This document shows, piece after piece, positions 5,833 to 12,984 of a stretch of DNA of 23,039 nucleotides. The notes beneath the pieces are model-generated. The model ran no database searches, had not been told where the DNA came from, and saw nothing but the letters and a program-made list of their open reading frames with translations. Within the stretch, counting starts at the first letter, position 1, and each line of letters opens with the position of its first letter. The stretch is from Flavobacteriales bacterium UBA972 (GTDB lineage: Bacteria; Bacteroidota; Bacteroidia; Flavobacteriales; Schleiferiaceae), in NCBI GenBank assembly GCA_002292855.1, contig DBBY01000040.1, forward strand, positions 1 through 23,039, read 5' to 3'. Both the position numbers and the translations under genes were made by a program.

Positions 5833-8007
5833 ATGAAATTCAGCTTTTTACGCGGCCGGCTGGCCAAGCGCGGTTGGGAGTACCGCGATTCCTTCCCCAC
5901 GGGCCTGCGCCAGTACGTGCTCGTGTTTGGCCCGCACACCCACAGCCGGGACTTTTGGGCCGGACTCTGCATTCGCGAGGATTTAGGCCTGCACCACCTG
6001 CACGTTTTGGGCAAAAAGCCTCTTTTTCACGGAATTCAGGGCTGGTTTTTGCGCCAGTTGGGCGGAATTCCGGTCGACCAGACCGCCGCGGGAGGCGTCG
6101 TGGGTCAGGTGGTGGAACACTTTCGAAGCGACCCTGATTTTTGCCTCGCCCTGGCCCCTGAGGGCACGCGCGCCAAGGTCGACGGGCTGCGAAGCGGCTA
6201 CTACGAAATCGCCAAGGCGGCGGGGGTTCCGATTGTGGTCCTCGGAATCGACGCGGGCCGCAAGATGGTGAGCGTAAGTGCGCCCATTATGCCGATGGAT
6301 ACCAAAGAAGCGACGGACGCTCGGGTGCTCGAAATTCTGGGTCCGCTCGAGGGATTTGTGCCCGAAAAGGGCCTGCAGCACCTGACGCCCGACCGTGCCA
6401 GCCGCCTCATGCCCGAGCAGCTGGCCTGGAACGCCCAGACCTTCCCGACCCGCTTGTTTTTGGACCAGCCCGTCGGGGGCGGACGCATTCAGATGACGCA
6501 CGCCGAGGCCTACGCCGAGGCGCAGCGCTTCGCCCGCGGACTCTACTCATTGGGCGTGAAGCCGGGCGACCGGGTGGCCTTGATCGGCAAAAATTCCGCC
6601 CACTGGCTCATTTACGACTACGCGGTGTCGCTGGCCGGAGCCGTTTCGGTGCCCATCTACCCCACGATTGACGGGCCGACGGCGCGGGCAGTGATCGAGC
6701 ATTCCGAGTCCAAGGTCGTGGTGCTCGGCAAGCTCGACGACGTGGCGCGCTACCGCGACTGCATTCCGAGCGGAATCGAGGTCGTAACCACCCCCGACCA
6801 CCGGCTCGACGACGCCCGAAGTTGGGACGAGGTCTGCGGCATGGGCGACCTGTCGGCGGTTTTTCCGACCCTGCACCCCGACGACTTGATGACGATCATT
6901 TACACCTCGGGCACCACCGGAATGCCCAAAGGCGTCATGCACAGCTACCGAACCTTTCAGGAAGCGTTTCGCATCATTTTGACGCAGTTCAGCTTTTTGC
7001 ACCAAGAGGTGTTTTTGAGTTACCTGCCTTTGTGCCACGTGGCGGAGCGCATGATCATCTCCGCCGCCGGCGTCTACCTCACCGGGCGGGTGCACTTTGT
7101 GCAGTCGCTTGAAACGTTTGCCACGGATCTTGAGCGGGCACAGCCTACGGTGTTTTTGGCGGTTCCCCGCATTTGGGAAAAGTTTGGCGAAACCCTACAC
7201 CGCAAGCTGCCGGCTGCCTGGCTTCGCCGGGCCTTGGCCCCGGTCCTGCGCAAAAAACTCGGGCTTTCGCGAGCACGACTTGTGCTCAGTGGCGCCGCCC
7301 CCATCCGCGCCTCGCTCATCGAAGAGTTTGCCAGCCTGGGCATTGTGATTCAAGAGGTCTACGGCATGACCGAGAACCTGGGAATCACCACCGTAAACTT
7401 TCGCGGGAAAGTCCGCATCGGCAGCGTCGGCCAGCCCTTTGCCGGAACCCGCGTGACCCTTGGCGAAGGCGACGAAATCCTGTTGGAGAGCCCCACCAAC
7501 ACCCAGGGCTACTACCGCGAGCCCGAGCTCACCGCAGAACTCTTTAGCGGCGGAGCCCTGCACACCGGGGACGTCGGCCGATTCGACGCCGACGGCTACC
7601 TCTACATTACGGGCCGCATCAAAGACATTTTTAAGACCGCCAAGGGCAAGTACGTCGCGCCGGCGCCCATCGAGGGCCGCATCATGGAGGCTGATGAGGT
7701 CGAGCAGGTATGCCTGTTTGGCGTAAACCTTCCGCAGCCAGTGGCCTTGGCCGTACTCACCGAACACGCGCTGAGCCAGGCCCGCGAAGTCGTCGAGTTC
7801 CGCCTGCAGCAGCTGCTTGACGCCATCAACCGCGAGCTTCCGCAGCACGAGCGCCTCGCCCAACTCATCGTCGTGCGCGAACGCTGGGAGGTCGACAACG
7901 GATTCATCACGCCGAGCCTCAAAATCAAGCGCAACCAGGTCGAAAACTTTTACCAGGACCTCGTCCACGGGCTGGTTACCAAGGTCGAGAAGGTTGTGTG
8001 GGCGTAG
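5833..8007 (+). CDS. Bifunctional fusion: PlsC-type acyltransferase + long-chain acyl-CoA/ACP synthetase
   Basis: 724 residues from the ATG at 5833 (an upstream in-frame TTG at 5824 is less likely). Residues 1-165 are a glycerophospholipid acyltransferase: the HX4D catalytic motif is H35-D40 in GPHTHSRD, followed by GKKPLF, LGGIPVDQ and the substrate-binding EGTR at 110-113. From ~190 to the end is a complete AMP-forming ligase: P-loop YTSGTTGMPKG (357-367), LPLCHVAERM (398-407), YGMTENLG (510-517), TGDVGRFDADGY (578-589), GRIKDIFKTAKGKYVAP (594-610) and the C-terminal TPSLKIKR (693-700). All key residues of both halves are present. Layout and size recall E. coli Aas (719 aa), which reacylates lysophospholipid with acyl chains it activates itself, so membrane lipid repair or fatty-acid salvage is the likely role. 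The ligase half looks more like FadD-type long-chain enzymes. Confidence 0.9.
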   Translation: MKFSFLRGRLAKRGWEYRDSFPTGLRQYVLVFGPHTHSRDFWAGLCIREDLGLHHLHVLGKKPLFHGIQGWFLRQLGGIPVDQTAAGGVVGQVVEHFRSDPDFCLALAPEGTRAKVDGLRSGYYEIAKAAGVPIVVLGIDAGRKMVSVSAPIMPMDTKEATDARVLEILGPLEGFVPEKGLQHLTPDRASRLMPEQLAWNAQTFPTRLFLDQPVGGGRIQMTHAEAYAEAQRFARGLYSLGVKPGDRVALIGKNSAHWLIYDYAVSLAGAVSVPIYPTIDGPTARAVIEHSESKVVVLGKLDDVARYRDCIPSGIEVVTTPDHRLDDARSWDEVCGMGDLSAVFPTLHPDDLMTIIYTSGTTGMPKGVMHSYRTFQEAFRIILTQFSFLHQEVFLSYLPLCHVAERMIISAAGVYLTGRVHFVQSLETFATDLERAQPTVFLAVPRIWEKFGETLHRKLPAAWLRRALAPVLRKKLGLSRARLVLSGAAPIRASLIEEFASLGIVIQEVYGMTENLGITTVNFRGKVRIGSVGQPFAGTRVTLGEGDEILLESPTNTQGYYREPELTAELFSGGALHTGDVGRFDADGYLYITGRIKDIFKTAKGKYVAPAPIEGRIMEADEVEQVCLFGVNLPQPVALAVLTEHALSQAREVVEFRLQQLLDAINRELPQHERLAQLIVVRERWEVDNGFITPSLKIKRNQVENFYQDLVHGLVTKVEKVVWA

Positions 8008-8034
8008 CCAGCAACAGCTACTAGCAACTGGCTA
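8005..8034. repeat. Degenerate heptad repeat, copy C, forming an inverted repeat between two convergent stops
   Basis: TAGCCAG (8005-8011) and CTGGCTA (8028-8034) are perfect inverted repeats around 16 bases. The TAG stop of the fusion gene is the first three bases and the stop of the M61 gene is the last three. Read on the - strand the interior contains tgctagt and tgctggc, matching the other copies. It may serve as a two-way transcription end, although no T-tract is present. Confidence 0.6.
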
Positions 8035-9897
8035 AGGCCGCGCGGTAAACGCTCCCCAGAGCGCCTCGTTGGCCACCCTTAGTTGGTGCGGTCGCGCTAC
8101 GGTTTCGGTTTTCACCGGAACCTCAAGGACCACGCGGGTTCCGCCACGAGCGACGGGAAGCTTCATGATTCCGTCGGTCGCCTGGTTGCGGGCCGCAACC
8201 AAATCCTGCATGGAGACCTCGTCGCCCAACTGAAGTCCAGCCCATTCTTCTGGACCCACTTTTTTGACCACACGGGTCATTCCCAGGTTGGTGACCTTGA
8301 CCTTAAGGTCGTTCTTGCCCGCGTCGAGCGGGTTGACGGCCTTGATTTCGCTGCCTTCTGCGGAATACTCCAGGCCTACCAACTTCAGCGCTTCGGCGTA
8401 CGGAAGCGGCTCACGGCCCTCCACGTGCTTGGCAAAAAACTCACGCAGCCTAGGCGTTTTTGCCACCTCGCAAAAGGCGTCAAAGAATCCGGCCTCTTCA
8501 AAGGGGCGGTCGGGCCCGTACTGGCGGTGAAGCGCCATGATGACGTCGATGAGCGAGCGCTGGTTTTGGTGGGCGCCGCGTATCTGGGCGTCGATGAGCC
8601 ATGCCATGACGGCTCCGCGGTCGTAGACGTGCCCGTAGGCGTCGGCATAGGGCTTGTCGAGCACGCTTCGCGACATTTCGGTGAAGCTGAACTTGTCGTT
8701 GGGGAACTTTTCGCCCTGTGAAATCTTGCCCCGCATCGCGTCGAGGTACTCCTGCTGCGTGAGGCGTCCGCCCTGGTATCGAATGAGTTGGGCAAAGTAC
8801 TCGGTGACGCCCTCGTAGAGCCAGAGGTGCTGGCTCATCGTCGGGTTGATGTAGTCGAAGTCATGGATGGCAGGAGCGTGTAGGCCCAAGGGCGTGATTA
8901 CGTGCATGAATTCGTGCACGGCAGCGTCGAGCAACTGCTTTTCGACGCGGAGCTCGGCCGGCATGCGCTCGCCCGATCCAAAGTCGCCGAGGTAATACAG
9001 CGACGATGTATTGTGTTCTAGGGCGCCAAAACCCTGGCTGCCTAGGCTGCGGGCAACCTTAATTATGCCGCCAATGCTGGGTTTGCCGCTAAAGAGCACG
9101 TCGCCGGCCCAGCGGAAGTCGCCCACCATGGCCAAAAAAGTGTAGCGGTCCACGGGGAGCTTGGGCAGAAAACGAGCCACCGCTGCCATGTCTGCCTCTA
9201 GTTCGCGCTTAAAATCTGCGGCTCGTGACGTTCCGTTGAGGTCGAGCACTGCAAGGGTCACTCGCGTGTTGGCAACCCAAAATCCGGCCGTGTCGGGCTT
9301 GGTCAGCAGCACCGGGTTGTCGAGCAAGGCGTGGTAGCTGCTGGCAACCAGTTTGGTACGGCCATTGGCCACAGAGCCCTCGAGTGAAGTAGCAGCAAAC
9401 CATCCGTCGGGCGTTCCGAGGTCGACCGTTACAGGGCTGCGCTCCTGGCCGGTCCAAAATCCATAGACTCCGCCGCCGTTGAGCACGGAACCCTTTTGGT
9501 CGTCGTGGAAGGTGCTTGCGGGCTCAAAAATCTTGTTCTTTTTGGTTTTTACTTCCATGATGCTGGCCACCGTGTAGCGCAGGGTTACGGGTGCGGCATT
9601 TCCTCGGACTTCAAAGCTGTTGTTGCCCAGCTTTTTCACCTTGAGGGCCTTGCCGTCGCCGTCGATTGCCGTAAAGTCCGTCACATACCGCCCGTAGTCG
9701 AGTGTGGCATAGGTTCCCGGAATAGTTTTAGGCAGGTGGTAGGTCGCGGCAAAGCCGTCGGCCAAGTTGGCATCGGGAGCAGGGAATTCGCGGTGCTCTA
9801 CGGTGGCCCCGTCGGCCTTCAGTTCGACGCGGTAGACGGACTGGGCCTGTGCGGCAATGCCCAGGGCAAGGGCAGCAAAAAAGAGGGAACGATTCAT
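8032..9897 (-). CDS. Secreted M61-family metallopeptidase with PDZ domain
   Basis: 621 residues from the ATG at 9897; an ATG three codons upstream (9906) would add only MYP and sits too close to the promoter box. A signal peptide, MNRSLFFAALALGIAAQAQS, sends it to the periplasm or outside. The M61 pattern is clear: GALEHNTSS (291-299), the zinc-binding HEFMH (328-332) with catalytic Glu329, and the third ligand Glu362 in LWLYEGVTEYF. A beta-rich N-terminal region and a PDZ-like C-terminal part (about 500-590) flank it. Known M61 members are glycyl aminopeptidases. The Trp-Asn that normally follows HEFxH is replaced here by VITPL. It ends convergently 24 bases from the acyltransferase-ligase gene. 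Confidence 0.88.
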   Translation of the reverse strand: MNRSLFFAALALGIAAQAQSVYRVELKADGATVEHREFPAPDANLADGFAATYHLPKTIPGTYATLDYGRYVTDFTAIDGDGKALKVKKLGNNSFEVRGNAAPVTLRYTVASIMEVKTKKNKIFEPASTFHDDQKGSVLNGGGVYGFWTGQERSPVTVDLGTPDGWFAATSLEGSVANGRTKLVASSYHALLDNPVLLTKPDTAGFWVANTRVTLAVLDLNGTSRAADFKRELEADMAAVARFLPKLPVDRYTFLAMVGDFRWAGDVLFSGKPSIGGIIKVARSLGSQGFGALEHNTSSLYYLGDFGSGERMPAELRVEKQLLDAAVHEFMHVITPLGLHAPAIHDFDYINPTMSQHLWLYEGVTEYFAQLIRYQGGRLTQQEYLDAMRGKISQGEKFPNDKFSFTEMSRSVLDKPYADAYGHVYDRGAVMAWLIDAQIRGAHQNQRSLIDVIMALHRQYGPDRPFEEAGFFDAFCEVAKTPRLREFFAKHVEGREPLPYAEALKLVGLEYSAEGSEIKAVNPLDAGKNDLKVKVTNLGMTRVVKKVGPEEWAGLQLGDEVSMQDLVAARNQATDGIMKLPVARGGTRVVLEVPVKTETVARPHQLRVANEALWGAFTARP

Positions 9898-9914
9898 AGG
9901 GTACATAAGATTAC

Positions 9915-9943
9915 GAAAGTTAAGATGCAGATTCGGGTGTCAA
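9915..9943 (-). promoter_or_regulatory. Probable promoter of the M61 peptidase gene
   Basis: Read on the - strand: TTG (9943-9941), 18-base spacer, TAACTTTC (9922-9915), one mismatch from TAnnTTTG. The start of transcription would fall near 9908-9910, about 12 bases before the ATG at 9897. This favours that start over the one at 9906. Confidence 0.45.
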
Positions 9944-9954
9944 GGTTGCACAAA

Positions 9955-9996
9955 AGCCAGCTGCCAGTTGCGGGTTACTGGTTACTTGTTAGTAGT
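9955..9996 (+). repeat. Degenerate heptad repeat, copy D (five units)
   Basis: AGCCAGC is followed by tgccagt, tgcgggt, tactggt, tacttgt, tagtagt with exact 7-base spacing. It covers the gap between the M61 gene and the upstream DUF5686 gene and includes the last two sense codons and the stop of the latter (Tyr and TAA lie inside the final units). Confidence 0.65.
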
Positions 9997-12229
9997 TCCA
10001 ACGCCCCCGGTAGCTGTCGTAGAAGTCCATGCCCATTTTGAGTCGGAATCCGGGGATTTCGGGCGAACCTTGGTCGGTGAATACTCGATACAGCCCTAAG
10101 CGCATTCGCTGGTCCCACAGGCGGAACGGCAGCTCCAGTCCGCCATAAACTTCCGCGTGAAATACCTGGGCTTCTGCGACATACAAGAGTCCGCCCCCCA
10201 CTGCAGGCACGAGGTGCAGGGCGCGTACCAAGGGAATTCGGTCGAGCAGTGATCGGTCAAAGTGGTGGATAAAGTAGGCCTCGATCCAGGGCCGGGCAGT
10301 GTGGTAGGTCGAGTCCAAGGCCTGAAAGCTAGTGGTTGGGTTGCTCAAGCCCAGCTGGTCGGAACCCCTGAAAAACCGATGCTCAATAAAGCGAATGGAG
10401 TCGAGTTCTGCGGCGAGAAAGGTGCCAAGACCGGCGTTCCAGGTAGTACTGCCCCAAAAGCGAGACTGCCTGAAGTCGCGTGCGTTGAGGCGCAGGGAGG
10501 TAAAGGAGACCATGCCCCCAAGGAGGCCAGGTATGCCCTGCTTGGCCTGAAGGGTGAAGGTGGGCCAGTCGCTGCCGAGGGCAATTTTGCGCGGACCCTT
10601 AATTACGTAACGCTGCTCTGGAGTGTAGCTCAGTTCGGCCCCCACCAGGGCAATGGTGTAGGTGCGAAACGGGGTTGGTTCGTTGAGCGCGCCAAAAAGT
10701 TGGGCGGACCAGTCCTCGAGCTTGAGCCCGGTGATTGCCTCGCGGCGCGAGAAGTCAAAGGAGGTTCGCAGGTAGAGTCCGTTCACCAATTCGATGCGGT
10801 GCGACCCTTGAAAGAACGTTTTGCGCACGAAGTTTCCGCGGGCAAAGGTGCCCAGAATGGGTTCGTAGGTGTTCACAAAGACGTAGTTGTCGCCCAACTC
10901 GACCCGCAAAAGGCCAAACCTACGCGGATTATAGAGGTAGCTCAGGGAAAGGTCGCCGCGAACGTCGCGGTTGACCACGCCGTAGTCGAGGTTGCCTTCG
11001 ACGTCGAGTCTGCGGCGGTCCGAAAAAGTCCGCGCAAAGCTTCCGCCGAGGTTGTGGCGGTAGCCCCCGACTCCAAAAAAGCGCATTTGGGCGACCACCG
11101 GAAGCACAAACCATTCCACGCCTTTTTTACTCGAGCGGTAGCCCAAACCCGACAAAAAAGGTTCCCAGAGGTGGAATTTATTGTAGACCGCATCCACGCT
11201 GTCTTTGTAGGCGTCCGAGTCGTAGAAAAGCGTCAAGCTGTCTTGGTAGGTGATGTGGCGCGCCTCCTTGGGATCCAATGCAATTTTGCGCGCGGCAATC
11301 CAGTCAGTAGGCTTTGCATCAAAGGCATCGGGACTGTACTCCACGGAGGCCAAGCCCAGATCCTTGGGGCGGTAGCGGGCATTAAAGTCGTAGTGGTCGT
11401 GAACGATTTGGCAGCGGGCGCTGTCTCCGTCTGGTGCAATCAGCGTAAAATCTCGCTTCGAAACCACCGATCGCCCCTCGGCCCACACGTAGGTTTGGCT
11501 TAATTGCGCTGACTTGTGGCGCACAAGCCCCTGGGCAGGTAGCTCAAGGTCCGCCTGAACCACGGTGAATGCACTGTCTTCAATTACCAGGGTTCCGCGC
11601 AGAGAAGGGCCGGCGGCCTGGCGGGGTTCAATTTTAATGGTCCAGTGCACGGCATTGCGCTTGGTCTCGGCCTGCTGCACCACTGCCCGGTACTGCAGGC
11701 TTGCATCCCAAGACAGGGGCGAGGGAATGGGGAGAGAGGCAAGCTTTGGGAGTTGAATGGTCGCCTGGTACAGGTCGAGGTTGCCGTCGGGGTAGGACTC
11801 AAAAAAATGCTGCCCCAGGGAGGCTATGCGTTCGTTGGGCACTAAATCGTCTTCGCGGCCTACGCTAAAGCTGAGTTGAACGCTGCGCCCGTCGTCCAAA
11901 GCCTTGCCGCCTTGGTGCTCGTCGGCCAAATAAATTTGCTCGCTGTAGCGGTCGGGTTCGGCAAAAAAGCTAATGCTCAGCGCTTCTCGCAGCTTGAGTT
12001 GGCTCCCTGAACCGTAGCTGGACTTGACGGCGGTACTGCAGCTAAAACTAGGGAGCGGACGGTTGCGCCGGCCTGCCTCGCGCAGCACTTCGTAGGCTTT
12101 GTCAATGGGTTGGGCGACAATAAGAACCGACTCCAGGTCAATCTTGCGCAGGGAGTCGCTAGGAGTTTGCCCCCAAGCCAAACTCGGGAATAGCCCAATA
12201 ACTAGGGCAAGAGAAGTAATGCGCCGCAC
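9989..12229 (-). CDS. DUF5686-family outer-membrane protein
   Basis: A large protein of the Bacteroidota DUF5686 family, of unknown function and predicted to be an outer-membrane beta-barrel. Typical segments are the early helix KAYEVLREAGRRNRPLPSFS, the central LFYDSDAYKDSVDAVYNKFH, then long alternating strands (for example the stretches around GVEWFVLPV and NYVFVNTYEPILG), ending in an aromatic-rich strand closing in Trp-Asn-Tyr. I prefer the GTG at 12229, giving 746 residues with a clean signal peptide (MRRITSLALVIGLFPSLAWG, cleavage before Gln). The open frame goes up to a GTG at 12250, which would add LEYLCG before the signal peptide. Many family members carry an N-terminal carboxypeptidase-regulatory-like domain; none is seen here. 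It lies downstream of the Nudix regulator on the same strand, with a 47-base gap, but its link to the PUL is uncertain. Confidence 0.8.
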   Translation of the reverse strand: MRRITSLALVIGLFPSLAWGQTPSDSLRKIDLESVLIVAQPIDKAYEVLREAGRRNRPLPSFSCSTAVKSSYGSGSQLKLREALSISFFAEPDRYSEQIYLADEHQGGKALDDGRSVQLSFSVGREDDLVPNERIASLGQHFFESYPDGNLDLYQATIQLPKLASLPIPSPLSWDASLQYRAVVQQAETKRNAVHWTIKIEPRQAAGPSLRGTLVIEDSAFTVVQADLELPAQGLVRHKSAQLSQTYVWAEGRSVVSKRDFTLIAPDGDSARCQIVHDHYDFNARYRPKDLGLASVEYSPDAFDAKPTDWIAARKIALDPKEARHITYQDSLTLFYDSDAYKDSVDAVYNKFHLWEPFLSGLGYRSSKKGVEWFVLPVVAQMRFFGVGGYRHNLGGSFARTFSDRRRLDVEGNLDYGVVNRDVRGDLSLSYLYNPRRFGLLRVELGDNYVFVNTYEPILGTFARGNFVRKTFFQGSHRIELVNGLYLRTSFDFSRREAITGLKLEDWSAQLFGALNEPTPFRTYTIALVGAELSYTPEQRYVIKGPRKIALGSDWPTFTLQAKQGIPGLLGGMVSFTSLRLNARDFRQSRFWGSTTWNAGLGTFLAAELDSIRFIEHRFFRGSDQLGLSNPTTSFQALDSTYHTARPWIEAYFIHHFDRSLLDRIPLVRALHLVPAVGGGLLYVAEAQVFHAEVYGGLELPFRLWDQRMRLGLYRVFTDQGSPEIPGFRLKMGMDFYDSYRGRWNY

Positions 12230-12276
12230 GCCGCAAAGGTACTCAAGCACTATGCCAATGCCCCCGGAGCAATGCG

Positions 12277-12984
12277 CTATAGTTCAAACAGAAAGCCCTG
12301 TTTGGCCAGGGAATGGTAGCGCTGCGTGTCGAATTGGTAGAGACGAGCCGGGCGGTGGCGCACTGCCTTCTCCGTCTTGTCGAGGGGCTTTAGCACCTCC
12401 ATGCTCAGAATTTTTTTGCGGAAGTTGGCCTTGTCAAACTGGGTGTTCAGTACGGCTTCATACAGGTTCTGAATCTGTGTAAGGGTGAATTCTTCGGGGA
12501 GCAATTCGAACCCTATCGGCTGCTGGCGAACCTGGCTCTGCAGCGCGTCAAGGGCGGTTTGAAGGAGTTCACAATGGTCAAAGGCCATCTCGTGCAGCTC
12601 GTCTAGGGACTTCCATCGGGCTTTAACGGCCCAGGATGCCGGGCGAGGGTTGTACTTCGTTTGGTTGATCAGCGAATAAAATGCTGTGGTAACTACGCGC
12701 CCCATGGGGTGGCGGTCTACGCGTCCAAAGGTTTTAAGCTGGTCTAAGAAAACATTATCTAAACCCGTCAGGTCGTGCAGAATTCGAGTGGCGGCCTTGT
12801 CAATGTCTTCGTCGATGCGCACAAGATCGCCAGGCAGTGCCTCCGCACCATAAAAGGGCTTGGCTCCTCGTTCAATCACGAGAATTTGCAGACGAACTCC
12901 GTCAAAACCAAAAACCACGCAGTCCACCGATTGGCCAAACTGAAAGAATTCACTCAGCCGCTCTCGCTCTAATTCTAAACTCAT
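12277..12984 (-). CDS. Nudix-fold transcription regulator (NrtR/AraR type) of the glucan locus
   Basis: 235 residues: a Nudix domain (about 15-150) plus a C-terminal winged helix (about 158-230) with FELLPEEFTLTQIQNLYEAV and DKANFRKKI, the pattern shared with NrtR and the Bacteroides arabinose regulator AraR. The Nudix box (52-75) has lost the REUXEE glutamates (RILHDLTGL stands in its place), so it should bind a ligand, not hydrolyse a nucleotide. In Bacteroidota such proteins control sugar-use genes and respond to a sugar or its derivative. Its ATG overlaps the GH3 stop (ATGA), so it is translated with the glucosidase and probably controls the whole locus by feedback. The effector is unknown; a glucan-derived sugar is the inference. 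Confidence 0.85.
   Translation of the reverse strand: MSLELERERLSEFFQFGQSVDCVVFGFDGVRLQILVIERGAKPFYGAEALPGDLVRIDEDIDKAATRILHDLTGLDNVFLDQLKTFGRVDRHPMGRVVTTAFYSLINQTKYNPRPASWAVKARWKSLDELHEMAFDHCELLQTALDALQSQVRQQPIGFELLPEEFTLTQIQNLYEAVLNTQFDKANFRKKILSMEVLKPLDKTEKAVRHRPARLYQFDTQRYHSLAKQGFLFEL

Noticed and set aside
4755..9996. CRISPR array or mobile element as explanation of the heptad repeats
   Set aside because: Units are 7 bases without spacers, sites are kilobases apart, and there are no cas genes, transposase, terminal repeats or target duplications.
10262..11503. A 413-codon open frame on the + strand, opposite the DUF5686 gene
   Set aside because: It is antisense to a clear family member, and its composition (Val/Ala/Gly/Lys-rich, no domain or signal) is what a GC-rich complementary frame gives.
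12251..12276. Terminator between the Nudix and DUF5686 genes
   Set aside because: The short gap has no stem with a T-tract, so whether the DUF5686 gene belongs to the PUL transcript is left open.
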